Below are positions 7,587 to 16,221 of a stretch of 47,975 nucleotides of DNA, one piece after another. A program made the position numbers and the translations under genes. Origin of the DNA: a bacterium (lineage in GTDB: Bacteria > Oederibacteriota > Muellerivitia > Muellerivitales > Muellerivitaceae); assembly GCA_035549195.1 (NCBI GenBank), contig DASZRK010000036.1, positions 1 to 47,975 of the forward strand, in the 5' to 3' direction. Below the pieces are notes generated by a model. That model had not been told where the DNA came from and ran no database searches. It saw nothing but the letters and a program-made list of their open reading frames with translations. Every line of letters begins with the position of its first letter. Position 1 is the stretch's first letter.

Positions 7587-8051
7587 ATGAACCATTATTC
7601 CTCCGAACTTTCCATCGTTGTCCGGGCGAAACCCGATCGGGTCTTTCAGGCCCTGACCGATTGGTCCCTCCGCGCCCAATGGCGCAAGGGGATCGTCCCC
7701 CAATGGGATGGGGAACCTCAGGCCCACGTGGGGCAGAAGGTCACCTTCAGGGTCCAAGGAGGTCCTTTCCCCTATGAGTTCTCCTTCCGGGTCACGGGCG
7801 TGGAAGCACCCCACATCCTTTACTTTGAATATGAGGGCGGGCCCTTGAAGGGTCGAGCGGCCCTGGAGGTCCGTTCGCAGGAGGACGGGACGAAGGCGAC
7901 CCTGCATTGGATGAAGGTGGAGCCGGTCGGCCTGCTTCCGCGGTTGTTGTTCTCTTTGGGATGGGGAATGAAGGCACACCGAGCCCGGACGCTCGAAACC
8001 CTCCAGTTACTGAAGGGATACTTGGAAAGCCAGCCTGATCCAAGTCGTTGA
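7587..8051 (+). CDS. SRPBCC-family (START-like) protein
   Basis: 154 residues. The opening SSELSIVVRAKPDRVFQALTDWSLRAQWRKGI is the usual beginning of polyketide-cyclase/START-like (SRPBCC) proteins, with a strand, the AxPxxVFxxLTD helix and a W-containing helix. A beta-sheet middle and a long C-terminal helix (AHRARTLETLQLLKGYLES) complete the helix-grip fold. Such proteins bind hydrophobic ligands; no ligand can be inferred here. It is transcribed away from mtnB across a 74-bp divergent gap. Confidence 0.7.
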   Translation: MNHYSSELSIVVRAKPDRVFQALTDWSLRAQWRKGIVPQWDGEPQAHVGQKVTFRVQGGPFPYEFSFRVTGVEAPHILYFEYEGGPLKGRAALEVRSQEDGTKATLHWMKVEPVGLLPRLLFSLGWGMKAHRARTLETLQLLKGYLESQPDPSR

Positions 8052-8125
8052 TTTAGCCCGACTTGCCCTCTTAAGATACCCTTCCTATTTTTAAGGTTCA
8101 GCCAACGCGACGCATGGGAGACGCC

Positions 8126-9286
8126 ATGAGCAACCTCAACCAAGACCAGATCAAGCGCTACACCCGCCATATCCTGCTCCCGGAGGTCGGGGTGACCGGC
8201 CAGAAGAAGCTCCTGGACGCCAAGGTCCTCGTGGTCGGCGCGGGCGGCTTGGGCTGCCCCATTTCCCTCTATCTCGCCGCGGCCGGCGTGGGCACCATCG
8301 GTTTGGTCGATTTCGATACCGTGGACGCTTCCAATCTCCAACGCCAGGTCCTCTTCACCACCGAGGACGTGGGCAAGCCCAAGGTCGAGGCCGCCGCGAA
8401 GCGCCTCAAGGCCCTCAACCCCGACGTGACCATTAAGACCTACCAGGTCGCCTTGAAGAGCGACAACATCATGGACATCCTCAAGGAATACGACATGATC
8501 ATCGACGGGACGGACAACTTCCCGACCCGTTACCTCACCAATGACGCGGCCGCCCTGCAGGGCAAGCCCAACATCTATGGCTCCATCTTCCGTTTCGACG
8601 GGCAAGTGACGGTCTTCAAGACGCCCGAGGGCCCTTGCTACCGCTGCCTTTATCCCGAACCGCCCCCGCCGGGGGAAGTGCCTTCCTGCGCCGAAGGCGG
8701 CGTCATGGGCGCCATGGTGGGGACCATCGGGGCCATCCAGGCCACCGAGGCCATCAAGCTCATCACGGGGGCGGGGAAACCCGCCATCGGCAAGTTCGTC
8801 ATCTATAACTCATTGGACATGCAGTTCCGCAACCTCAAACTGCGCAAGGACCCCAAGTGCCCGCTTTGCGGGGAGAATCCCACCATCAAGGAATTGATCG
8901 ACTATGAGCAGTTCTGCGGCATGAAGATCGAGGACACCCAGACCAAGCAGGTGGCCAAGGCCAAGGACGAGATCGACGCCTTGGAGCTGAAGGTGAAGAT
9001 GGACGAGAAGCAGGACTTCTTCCTCTTGGATGTCCGCGAGCCCAACGAGTACGAGATCGCCAACATCAAGGGTTCCACGCTCATCCCCCTGTCCCAATTG
9101 CCCAACCGGTTCCATGAACTGGACAAGGTCAAGGGCAAGGAGATCGTGGTGCATTGCAAGAGCGGGGTGAGGAGCCAGAAGGCCATCCACTTCCTCAAGC
9201 AGCAGGGCTTCGACCACCTGGTGAACGTGGCGGGCGGGATCCTGGGCTGGAGCGACCAGGTCGACTCCTCGGTGCCCAAGTACTGA
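8126..9286 (+). CDS. moeB: MoeB/ThiF-type adenylyltransferase with C-terminal rhodanese domain
   Basis: 386 residues from the ATG at 8126, chosen because GGGAG lies 5 bp upstream; an ATG at 8114 has no such site. Residues 1-250 form an E1-like adenylyltransferase: VLVVGAGGLGCP nucleotide loop, NLQRQ arginine, and the zinc cysteines in CYRC and CPLC. Residues 275-386 form a rhodanese with DVREPNEYEIANI and an active-site loop CKSGVRS. Such two-domain proteins (MoeZ/MoeBR, related to Uba4) adenylate the C-terminal glycine of a ubiquitin-like sulfur carrier and pass it sulfur, serving molybdopterin, thiamine, cysteine or thiolated tRNA synthesis. No carrier gene is adjacent, so the pathway is open. 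Confidence 0.88.
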   Translation: MSNLNQDQIKRYTRHILLPEVGVTGQKKLLDAKVLVVGAGGLGCPISLYLAAAGVGTIGLVDFDTVDASNLQRQVLFTTEDVGKPKVEAAAKRLKALNPDVTIKTYQVALKSDNIMDILKEYDMIIDGTDNFPTRYLTNDAAALQGKPNIYGSIFRFDGQVTVFKTPEGPCYRCLYPEPPPPGEVPSCAEGGVMGAMVGTIGAIQATEAIKLITGAGKPAIGKFVIYNSLDMQFRNLKLRKDPKCPLCGENPTIKELIDYEQFCGMKIEDTQTKQVAKAKDEIDALELKVKMDEKQDFFLLDVREPNEYEIANIKGSTLIPLSQLPNRFHELDKVKGKEIVVHCKSGVRSQKAIHFLKQQGFDHLVNVAGGILGWSDQVDSSVPKY

Positions 9287-9305
9287 GGCCTTAGGGCCTT
9301 TTTTT
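9286..9305 (+). terminator. Short terminator after the MoeB-rhodanese gene
   Basis: AGGCC / GGCCT stem with a 4-nt loop followed by seven T residues. It begins at the stop codon and overlaps the last codon of the convergent minus-strand gene. The stem is only 5 bp, hence modest confidence. Confidence 0.5.
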
Positions 9306-9956
9306 CCTCTCGGGAGCCAGGAGTTCGGACCCGTCCTTCTCCTCGTCCCATCCCCGATCCTTTTTCCCCACGGGGACCAGTTCGCCCCCTTTCACCGGGC
9401 CTCCTGTCAAGCCCAACCTTAATCGTTCCAGTTCGTCCAAATGGGCCTGGATGGAACCCAGCAAGGGTTCGACCGAGTTCCTTTCCTCGGACCGCCGGTA
9501 GGCCTTGGTCAGCGAATGTTCCATCTCCATCTTCTCGAAGAATCTTTGGGAGGCTTCCGGTCCCAGGCCGATGGCGATGCCCTCGATGGCCTGACGCTGC
9601 CATTCCTTGGCCTTGAGGTAGGTCTCCTCCACTTTCGTTTCCCCGAAGAACCCGTGGCCCTGGTGGAGCAGGTGCTCCAGGTAGGCTTTGAAGAAATTTT
9701 TGGAGGTCTCGGCGACGAGCCTGTGGTGGCCGGCCCAATGTCCCAGGGCCAGGAACCAGAGAAGGGAGAGCCAGGCGATGACCCAGGCGTACCAGGGAAC
9801 GGCCATCAGGGCGTCCCTTAAGAGGGCCACTTGGGGTGAGGGAAAGGGGATCAGGACCCAGGCCAGGACCTGCAATGGGGCCAGGAGCCAAAGGAGCGAG
9901 GGTCGTTGGAGGATGAGCTTGAGGACCTCGGCGCGTTCACGGAACCAGGAGAGCAT
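9291..9956 (-). CDS. Hypothetical inner-membrane protein
   Basis: 221 residues from the ATG at 9956; a longer in-frame reading runs under the opposite-strand DUF1223 gene and is not credible. Two hydrophobic segments (SLLWLLAPLQVLAWVLIPF and WYAWVIAWLSLLWFLALGHW) lie at about 19-38 and 55-75. The rest is a charged, helical cytoplasmic domain (ETSKNFFKAYLEHLLHQ, EASQRFFEKMEMEHSL) with a Lys/Arg/Glu-rich tail. No family recognised. It stands between a convergent and a divergent neighbour, so it is monocistronic. Confidence 0.6.
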   Translation of the reverse strand: MLSWFRERAEVLKLILQRPSLLWLLAPLQVLAWVLIPFPSPQVALLRDALMAVPWYAWVIAWLSLLWFLALGHWAGHHRLVAETSKNFFKAYLEHLLHQGHGFFGETKVEETYLKAKEWQRQAIEGIAIGLGPEASQRFFEKMEMEHSLTKAYRRSEERNSVEPLLGSIQAHLDELERLRLGLTGGPVKGGELVPVGKKDRGWDEEKDGSELLAPERKKRP

Positions 9957-10022
9957 GGGGGATTTTAGACCAATTCCCAACCGGCATGAAACCTTTCGGA
10001 CCCCAAGGGCGTAAAGACCGGT

Positions 10023-10778
10023 ATGCGAACACGACTTCCATACGTCTTTGGGATGGGCCTGGCGCTGGTTTCTTTCGGGACCTCCCCCACCTTTGCGAAG
10101 GGCGGTCCCATCCTCGTCGAGCTTTTCACGTCCCAGGGTTGTTCCAGCTGTCCCCCCGCCGAGGATTGGCTGAACGGGACAGGCATGAAGCTGTTCCAGG
10201 AGGGCAAGGTCATTCCCCTGGCCTTCCACGTGGACTATTGGGATTATTTGGGCTGGAAGGATACCTTTTCCTCTTCGGGGAACACCCATCGGCAGAGGCG
10301 CTACGCCGCCTTTTGGCAGAGCCGATCCATCTATACCCCCCAAATGGTCGTGCAGGGACGGGCGGGGTTCGTCGGCTCCGACGGTGACCAGGCGCAGAAA
10401 GAGATCGCGAAGGCCGGAAAGAAGACCGGGGAGTTCCCCTTCACCTGGAAGGTCCAGGGGGTGCCGGGCGGGCTCCAATTGGACCTCCATGGAACCCCAC
10501 CCGAAGGGGTCGAGGCCGTGGCAGCGCTGTTCCAGAACGGTTGCGTGACGAAAGTGGGGCGGGGTGAGAACGCCGGACGGACGCTTATCGAAAATTTCGT
10601 GGTCCGCCAGTGGGGCCCGGTCCCGCGGGATCACGAGGGGAAGTATCAGGCCCGGTTCCAGGTCCCCGAAGGCGCGGACCTTAAGGACCTTGGTCTCGCG
10701 GTCTTTCTCCAGGATCCGATGGACCTGGGCGTATCGTCGGCCCATTGCCTTTTTCCTTTATCGATAAAGCGGTCCTAG
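10023..10778 (+). CDS. DUF1223 family secreted thioredoxin-like protein
   Basis: 251 residues. A signal peptide (MRTRLPYVFGMGLALVSFGTSPTFA) precedes ILVELFTSQGCSSCPPAEDWL, the hallmark of DUF1223, with a CxxC pair at C40 and C43. The segments PLAFHVDYWDYLGWKDTFSS and YTPQMVVQGR are also family-typical. The fold is thioredoxin-like and the CxxC suggests periplasmic thiol-disulfide activity, but the physiological role of the family is unknown. The gene is divergent from the membrane protein at 9291-9956, with 66 bp between starts. Confidence 0.8.
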   Translation: MRTRLPYVFGMGLALVSFGTSPTFAKGGPILVELFTSQGCSSCPPAEDWLNGTGMKLFQEGKVIPLAFHVDYWDYLGWKDTFSSSGNTHRQRRYAAFWQSRSIYTPQMVVQGRAGFVGSDGDQAQKEIAKAGKKTGEFPFTWKVQGVPGGLQLDLHGTPPEGVEAVAALFQNGCVTKVGRGENAGRTLIENFVVRQWGPVPRDHEGKYQARFQVPEGADLKDLGLAVFLQDPMDLGVSSAHCLFPLSIKRS

Positions 10779-10823
10779 GCCTTCGTCCTTTAGGAAATCC
10801 ATTTCCTCCGTATAATCCCTGTC

Positions 10824-11546
10824 ATGAAATGCCCCGAGTGCGATTCCAACCAGCCGGACAATGCGGCGACCTGCTCCCAGTGCGGGTTGAGCTTCGAGGC
10901 CTGGAGGGAGTTGAACCCCATCGAAGCCTCGGTCATGGGCGAGGATATGGCTTTTCCCGAGAAGCCCGACGACCCCGGCCCGGAAAAGGAACCGGAAAAA
11001 GAGCCCGAGCCCGTCCCGGCTGCCGAACTTGAGCCCAAGAAAGAAGAAAAGGACGAGGAACCGGCCGAGGCGAAAGCCCCGAAGGAAAAAAAGTCCATTC
11101 CCCTGGGACTGATCCTCGGGGTCCTGGGTGGCTTGGCAGTGGTCGGCGGTTTGGCCGTCCTTCTTTTGAAGGATTCTTCGGCGTCCTCCAAGGCTCCGGT
11201 CGTGGCCGAACCCGTCCCGGTGGACCCCAGCCCGACGCTGTCCATTCCTCCCACCTTTTCGCCGACCCCGACCGTGGCGGCCATGGCCCCGGCCGGAAAG
11301 CCAGCGCCCGTGACCCAACCGGCGGCGCCCGAACCGACCCACGCCCCGACCCCCCGTCCCCAACCGACGGAGACCCCGACCGCGACCGACATTCCTTTGG
11401 ATGATGACGGCGCCGACAACGCCCAGGACCCGGCGGCGGCCTCCGAAGCGGCTCCTGCCGCCTCCCAGCCTGGGGACCTGTTGGAATCCTCCGAGGCCGC
11501 GCCCAGCGCCACGCCCACCTCCGCCGAGTCCGCACCGGCCCCTTAA
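10824..11546 (+). CDS. Zinc-ribbon, single-span membrane protein with Pro/Thr/Ala-rich tail
   Basis: 240 residues. The N-terminus MKCPECDSNQPDNAATCSQCG is a zinc ribbon (two CxxC pairs). An acidic, Glu/Pro/Lys-rich linker follows, then a transmembrane helix at about 92-115 (IPLGLILGVLGGLAVVGGLA). The last 110 residues are Pro/Thr/Ala-rich and probably extended outside the cytoplasm. Zinc-ribbon plus one membrane span is a common layout for membrane-anchored proteins of unknown function. The next gene follows after 66 bp on the same strand. Confidence 0.65.
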   Translation: MKCPECDSNQPDNAATCSQCGLSFEAWRELNPIEASVMGEDMAFPEKPDDPGPEKEPEKEPEPVPAAELEPKKEEKDEEPAEAKAPKEKKSIPLGLILGVLGGLAVVGGLAVLLLKDSSASSKAPVVAEPVPVDPSPTLSIPPTFSPTPTVAAMAPAGKPAPVTQPAAPEPTHAPTPRPQPTETPTATDIPLDDDGADNAQDPAAASEAAPAASQPGDLLESSEAAPSATPTSAESAPAP

Positions 11547-11612
11547 GCTCCCCGGCTTTCCATCCCCGGACCCACCCTTTATGATGGGCCCGTCGCCCCA
11601 TGAAAGGTTTCC

Positions 11613-12236
11613 ATGGAACCCACCCCCAAAGAGATCGGCCTGGCCCGGGTGGTCTTCGAAAGCCGGTTCAAGGCCTTCGTTGATTACCAAAGCCCCGAGC
11701 CCGAAGCCCTGTCCCGGGAAAGGGACGCCATCCAGCTCTTCGCCCTGGCCTTGGTGCGGATCCTTTTCCTCCTGGGGGAGAACAAACAGGCGCCGATGCT
11801 GCTTCAATATGTCCAGACCGCCATGGGGGACACGGTGACGCCCCAGGGCCTGAAGCGTCCCGCCATCCTGGGTCCCGGGCAGGAACTTTTGACCGACCTG
11901 CCGGAAAAGCCAGAGCGAGGAGTGCTCCTGCGGCTGATGCAGGAAGAAGGCTCCCGATTGGCCGAGATCCAGCTCCCCACGGGGGATGAGGGGCACTATT
12001 ACCCCACCACGGCCATCCTCTTCTTCCAATACCTCATCAAGACCTTGTCGGATCCCTCCCTCTTCTTCCTCATCCTGGTCCTGGGCGGCCTGATGGAATA
12101 TTACGAGAAGATCGGGAAGACGAACGACCTGAGCGCCCTCACTGGGGCCCCCGCCCATGCCTTCTCCACGGCCATCCGCTATATCGACGAGGAACGCCGC
12201 AGGCAACAGCCGCCCGCCGGCCCCTCAGCCAACTGA
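11613..12236 (+). CDS. Hypothetical protein upstream of galK
   Basis: 207 residues, not recognised. Predominantly helical and probably soluble, although a hydrophobic stretch (PSLFFLILVLGGLMEYYEKI) near residue 150-170 could pack against a membrane. No signal peptide. Its stop lies one base before the galK ATG, so the two are almost certainly co-transcribed and possibly translationally coupled; nothing else links it to galactose metabolism. Confidence 0.6.
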   Translation: MEPTPKEIGLARVVFESRFKAFVDYQSPEPEALSRERDAIQLFALALVRILFLLGENKQAPMLLQYVQTAMGDTVTPQGLKRPAILGPGQELLTDLPEKPERGVLLRLMQEEGSRLAEIQLPTGDEGHYYPTTAILFFQYLIKTLSDPSLFFLILVLGGLMEYYEKIGKTNDLSALTGAPAHAFSTAIRYIDEERRRQQPPAGPSAN

Positions 12237-12237
12237 C

Positions 12238-13413
12238 ATGGACCCGCATCTAGCGGAGCGGGCCCGCGCGCTTTTCTTCGAGGCCTTCGGGGGGGAGCCG
12301 GCGGTCACGGTATCCGCTCCGGGCCGGGTCAACCTCATCGGGGAGCATACCGACTATAACGAAGGCTTCGTCCTTCCCATGGCGGTGGACCGGGGCGTGG
12401 TGATGGCCGCCCGCCGGCGGGACGACGCCAAGGTCCTCCTCCATTCCGCCGACTACCGCCAAAGGGCGGAGTTCCTCCTGGAGCCCCTGCGCCCCGACCC
12501 CGAGCATCCTTGGGCCGATTACATGAAGGGCGTGGCCTTGGGCCTGCGCCAGAGCGGGCGCCCCTTGGGCGGTTTCGAGGCGCTCATCCTGGGGGACCTG
12601 CCCCAAGGCGCGGGATTGAGCTCCTCGGCGGCGCTGGAAGTGGCCGGCGAGGTCCTCTTGCGGCGGCTCTTCGGATTTTCCCTGGATGACCTGGAACTGG
12701 TGCGGCTGGCCCAAAAGGCCGAGAACGAGTTCGTGGGCGTCCAATGCGGCATCATGGACCAGTTCGCTTCCCACTTGGGGGCCCAGGGCTGCGCTCTTTT
12801 CCTCGACTGCCGGAGCCTGGAATACGACTGGGTGCCCCTGGGGGAGGACCTTAAGGCCGTGGTCTTCAACACGGGGGTGAAGCGGGAACTGGCCTCGTCC
12901 GATTACAACGTGAGGCGGCAGCAATGCGCCGAGGGGGTCCGCCAGTTCGCCCGTTTCGTGCCGGGCCTCACTTCCTTAAGGGACCTGTCGCTCTGCGACC
13001 TGGAGAAGCACCAGGCCCAGGTGGAGCCCTTGGTCCTGAAGCGCTGCCGCCACGTGGTGGGAGAGAACCAGCGGGTGCTGGACGCGGTGGAGGCCTTCCG
13101 GAACCGGGACCTGGGCCGGATCAAGACCTTGTTCCGCGAGTCCCACGAATCCCTGCGGGACGACTACGAGGTCAGCTGCCCCGAACTGGACGCGCTGGTG
13201 GAAGCGGCCCAGGAGCACCCCTTGCAGAAGGGGTCCCGCATGACCGGGGGCGGTTTCGGGGGCTGCACGGTCCACCTGGTCCCCCAGGACGAGGCGGTCA
13301 TCCAGAATTTCATCTCCTTCGTCTCGCAGGACTATGAAAAACGTTTCGGCCGAAGGCCCGAGAGCTATGTGTTCTCGCCCGCGGCAGGGGCCAAGTTCCT
13401 TAACGAAAGCTGA
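12238..13413 (+). CDS. galK: Galactokinase
   Basis: 391 residues, the normal GHMP-kinase length. The three signatures are present: the galactokinase motif GRVNLIGEHTDYNEGFVLPMA near residue 25-45, the ATP-binding GAGLSSSAALEVA near 122-134, and the C-terminal MTGGGFGGCTVHLV near 335-348. The enzyme phosphorylates alpha-D-galactose at C1 in the Leloir pathway. The ATG at 12238 is 1 bp after the upstream stop; longer readings start inside that gene. A nucleotidyltransferase follows on the same strand, which could supply the nucleotide-sugar step. Confidence 0.92.
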   Translation: MDPHLAERARALFFEAFGGEPAVTVSAPGRVNLIGEHTDYNEGFVLPMAVDRGVVMAARRRDDAKVLLHSADYRQRAEFLLEPLRPDPEHPWADYMKGVALGLRQSGRPLGGFEALILGDLPQGAGLSSSAALEVAGEVLLRRLFGFSLDDLELVRLAQKAENEFVGVQCGIMDQFASHLGAQGCALFLDCRSLEYDWVPLGEDLKAVVFNTGVKRELASSDYNVRRQQCAEGVRQFARFVPGLTSLRDLSLCDLEKHQAQVEPLVLKRCRHVVGENQRVLDAVEAFRNRDLGRIKTLFRESHESLRDDYEVSCPELDALVEAAQEHPLQKGSRMTGGGFGGCTVHLVPQDEAVIQNFISFVSQDYEKRFGRRPESYVFSPAAGAKFLNES

Positions 13414-13425
13414 CAGCTGTCAGCT
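13408..13425. repeat. Perfect 18-bp palindrome over the galK stop
   Basis: AGCTGACAGCTGTCAGCT is its own reverse complement and includes the galK TGA. It is followed by imperfect copies of the same core (GATAGCTGGCAGCTC), so the 13408-13440 stretch is a small cluster of CAGCT/AGCTG units. No T-run follows, so it is not a standard terminator. Confidence 0.75.
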
Positions 13426-13494
13426 GATAGCTGGCAGCTCGTGATAGGCATTGCATCATCGAACATCATTTGGACCTTCGAACCGGAGGATGGA

Positions 13495-14403
13495 TTGAAA
13501 CCAAGTTTAGTGATCATGGCCGCCGGGATGGGGAGCCGCTACGGCGGCCTCAAACAGATGGAGGCCATGGGTCCCCATGGGGCCGCCATCCTCGATTACT
13601 CCATCCACGACGCCCTTAAAAGCGGGTTCGGGAAGGTCGTCTTCATCATCCGTAAGGACCTGAGGAAGGATTTCCGCCGCCTCGTCGGGAAGAAATGGGA
13701 AAAGAAAGCCCCGGTCCGCTACGTCTTCCAGGAACTGGAACTTCTTCCCAAGGGGTTCCCTGTTCCCCCGGGCCGCCAGAAACCCTGGGGCACGGCCCAT
13801 GCCATCTGGGCGGCGCGGGAAGCTGTCGGGGAACCCTTCGCCGCCATCAATGCGGACGACTTCTATGGCCGGGGTTCCTTCGAGACCCTGGGGAAGTTCC
13901 TGGCCCATGTCCCGACCGGTCCCCAACCCACCTTCGCCATGGTGGGGTTCCCTCTTTCCAAGACCCTCTCGGAGCACGGCACGGTGGCCCGGGGCGTCTG
14001 TGTCCTGGGGCCGGGCAGGTCCTTAAGGAAGGTCGTGGAGAGGACCCGGATCGCCCAAACGGGCCGTTCGATCCACTACCTCGATGAAAAAGGAAGGAAG
14101 CATCCCCTGGGGCCATCCGCCACGGTCTCGATGAACATGTGGGGCTTCACCCCGGAGCTGTTCCCCTTGTTGGATGGGGAACTGGTGAAATTCCTCAAAA
14201 GCCGGGGCCGGGAGCCGAAGTCGGAGTTCCTCATCCCCCGGGTCGTGGACCAGGCCTTGGCGGAAAAAAGGATCGGGGTCCGTGTCTTGCCGACCCGGTC
14301 CCAATGGTTCGGGGTGACCTATCCCGAGGACAAGGCCAGGGTCCAGGCGCGCCTGCGCGAGCTGACCGTGAAAAAGGCCTACCCGGCGCGGCCTTGGGGC
14401 TGA
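13495..14403 (+). CDS. Sugar nucleotidyltransferase family protein
   Basis: 302 residues. The N-terminus SLVIMAAGMGSRYGGLKQMEAMG is the nucleotide-binding loop of NDP-sugar pyrophosphorylases; AINADDFYGRGSF carries the metal-binding aspartates, and WGTAHAIWAAREAV is also typical. I choose the TTG at 13495 because GGAGG ends 5 bp upstream and the protein then begins two residues before the conserved strand; an upstream GTG at 13441 adds 18 non-conserved residues. The closest functional types are enzymes joining NTP and sugar-1-phosphate. Placement after galK suggests galactose-1-phosphate or a related substrate, which is inference. Confidence 0.8.
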   Translation: MKPSLVIMAAGMGSRYGGLKQMEAMGPHGAAILDYSIHDALKSGFGKVVFIIRKDLRKDFRRLVGKKWEKKAPVRYVFQELELLPKGFPVPPGRQKPWGTAHAIWAAREAVGEPFAAINADDFYGRGSFETLGKFLAHVPTGPQPTFAMVGFPLSKTLSEHGTVARGVCVLGPGRSLRKVVERTRIAQTGRSIHYLDEKGRKHPLGPSATVSMNMWGFTPELFPLLDGELVKFLKSRGREPKSEFLIPRVVDQALAEKRIGVRVLPTRSQWFGVTYPEDKARVQARLRELTVKKAYPARPWG

Positions 14404-14407
14404 GGGT

Positions 14408-15073
14408 TCAGAATCCCTGGAGCCTCTCGCGGGCGGTTTCGGCCTCGGGGCCCGAAAACCCGGCGGCCTCCCGGTAATAGATCCCGGCTTCCTTCCTCTT
14501 ACCGGTTTTCTCCAGCACCTCGCCCAGGGTCAGCAGGGTCGCCGGATCCTTGGGGTCCTTTCGAAGGAGCCTCAGCAGGCACTTGAGGGCCGCCTTCAGG
14601 TCCCCCCGCCTCGCGTAGCAGACCGCCCGCCCCCTTTCAAAGGACCGCCGCGTTGGGAAATAGGTGGCGCCCAGCTTCGCGAGCCGAAGCGCCCGTTCGG
14701 TCGCTTCCTCATTCTCCAGCCCCAATTCCCGGTCGATGGCCTCTTGCAGGCGGTCGGTGATGAGGTGGGAAGGGGGTTGGGGCGGTGGGCCCTTTTCCCA
14801 TCGGAAACGAACCGGGTACCGGTCCTCCATCTGAAGGGTCTGGACCCAAAGATCGTACGCGTGGGTGAAACGACCTTTTTCCCCGTAAAGATCGGCCAAC
14901 CGGAAGCGCGCGTCCAGGCGCCAAGGATCCTTTCGCAGAACCTCTTCCCATAGCGCGGTCCCATCCGTCTCCACCACCGGGGGCGGGTCCGGGCGGACCA
15001 GGGTCTTGGGCGCGCAACTTCCCAGGAACATCGCGATGGAAAGACAACCCAAGAAAGGGGGAGCGAAGCGCAT
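14408..15073 (-). CDS. TPR lipoprotein
   Basis: 221 residues. A lipoprotein signal peptide with lipobox LGSC (MRFAPPFLGCLSIAMFLGSC) is followed by tetratricopeptide-like repeats: WEEVLRKDPWRLDARFRLADLYGEKGRFTHAYDLW near 45-80 and LLRKDPKDPATLLTLGEVLEKTGKRKEAGIYYREA near 170-205. It is probably anchored in the outer or inner membrane facing the periplasm as a scaffold. Its ATG overlaps the stop of the acyltransferase gene by 4 nt or less (ATGA), making it the last gene of a three-gene operon. Confidence 0.75.
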   Translation of the reverse strand: MRFAPPFLGCLSIAMFLGSCAPKTLVRPDPPPVVETDGTALWEEVLRKDPWRLDARFRLADLYGEKGRFTHAYDLWVQTLQMEDRYPVRFRWEKGPPPQPPSHLITDRLQEAIDRELGLENEEATERALRLAKLGATYFPTRRSFERGRAVCYARRGDLKAALKCLLRLLRKDPKDPATLLTLGEVLEKTGKRKEAGIYYREAAGFSGPEAETARERLQGF

Positions 15074-16221
15074 CAAGAGCGGCGCGCTCCTAAGAGGCCG
15101 CGGACCCAACGGTTGGCCGGGACCTCGAAGAATCGATAGGAAAGATAGGCGAGGGCCAGGGTCGCCCCGGCGTAAAGCGCGTAGGCCAGGAACCCGTCCA
15201 TCCCTGAGATCAGGGGCCAAAAGAGGAACAAGAACAACGGGTGAAGCAGGTAGCCCCCATAACAAAGGATCCCCGGAAGGGCCAGCGGCTTCCAGATCGG
15301 CCAGCGAAAAAGGTCCAGGTGGAAGCCCCCCAGAAGGAAAAGGAAGACCCCCCAGGTGATGGAGGGAGATCCCACGATATGCCCCCAAAAATCGGCCTTG
15401 TAGTCCTGGTGGAGAAAGGCGGCGAGGAAAAGGGAAAGGCCCGCGAGGGTTGTCAGGACCGAGACGCCTTTGTGCCTCTCCAGGGCGGGCCCGAAACGGC
15501 GGGATGCCAGTTCGAGAAGGCAGCCGGTGGCGATGGCCCCGAAGGGAGCCAGCCCCCCCAGGATGGGCACTTCGACATGGGGGAAATAAAAGGTCCGAGC
15601 AGCCATGAAGACCGGCGGGAAGAAGATGAGCATCAGGAGGAAGGCCTTCAGCCTTTTCTCGTTCCCCAGCTTTTTCAGCAGGAAGGGATAGGCGAAATAG
15701 AATTGTTCTTCCACTGAGAGGGACCAGAGGATATCCCAATGGAGCCCGTAATCGGGCGAGGCCCCGGGCCAGAGGGGTTTGAACCAATTGAAGGTGAAGG
15801 TGGGGATGGAGAGCCAGAAAGGAAGGCTGAAGACCGCTCCCGGATGGTGGAAGACATATTCATAGGGGTGGCCGGGACAGGGAAAAGCCAGGAAGAGGGC
15901 CCCCCAAAGGACGGTCAGGGCCAGGAGGGGCAGGATGCGGCCGGCGCGTCTCGAGTAGAATTCCCGAAAGTCGGGATCGAAGAGCCCCCGGGACCCTTGG
16001 GCGATCAACCGGGTGATGACGTAGCCCGAGAGCACGAAGAAGACCGTCACCCCATATCCCCCGTTGATCCAGAGCCGGTACCAGAGGCGGTCCAGGATGG
16101 GCGAGGAAGCCGGGGCGGTGATGTACTGGAAGCCCAGGTGATGGACCATGACCGTCAGGATGGCGAAGGAGCGCAGCAGGTCGACGAGGAGGATCCGGCC
16201 CGGGCCCTTCCGGTCCTTCAA
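15073..16221 (-). CDS. Acyltransferase 3 (OafA-like) integral membrane protein
   Basis: About 382 residues with ten or so hydrophobic segments. RILLVDLLRSFAILTVMVHHLGF near the start is the acyltransferase-3 signature with its conserved His, and DILWSLSVEEQFYFAYPFLL is the second family motif. These enzymes transfer acyl groups, often acetyl, from cytoplasmic donors to surface or periplasmic glycans. The best start is a TTG at 16221 whose last bases overlap the upstream stop (TTGA); longer readings overlap the DUF4149 gene. Middle gene of a tightly coupled operon. Substrate unknown; cell-envelope polysaccharide is likely. Confidence 0.82.
   Translation of the reverse strand: MKDRKGPGRILLVDLLRSFAILTVMVHHLGFQYITAPASSPILDRLWYRLWINGGYGVTVFFVLSGYVITRLIAQGSRGLFDPDFREFYSRRAGRILPLLALTVLWGALFLAFPCPGHPYEYVFHHPGAVFSLPFWLSIPTFTFNWFKPLWPGASPDYGLHWDILWSLSVEEQFYFAYPFLLKKLGNEKRLKAFLLMLIFFPPVFMAARTFYFPHVEVPILGGLAPFGAIATGCLLELASRRFGPALERHKGVSVLTTLAGLSLFLAAFLHQDYKADFWGHIVGSPSITWGVFLFLLGGFHLDLFRWPIWKPLALPGILCYGGYLLHPLFLFLFWPLISGMDGFLAYALYAGATLALAYLSYRFFEVPANRWVRGLLGARRS

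Noticed and set aside
9957-10745. N-terminal extension of the 9291-9956 membrane protein
   Set aside because: It lies entirely opposite the DUF1223 gene, which has a signal peptide and conserved motifs; the extension has low-quality, biased composition.
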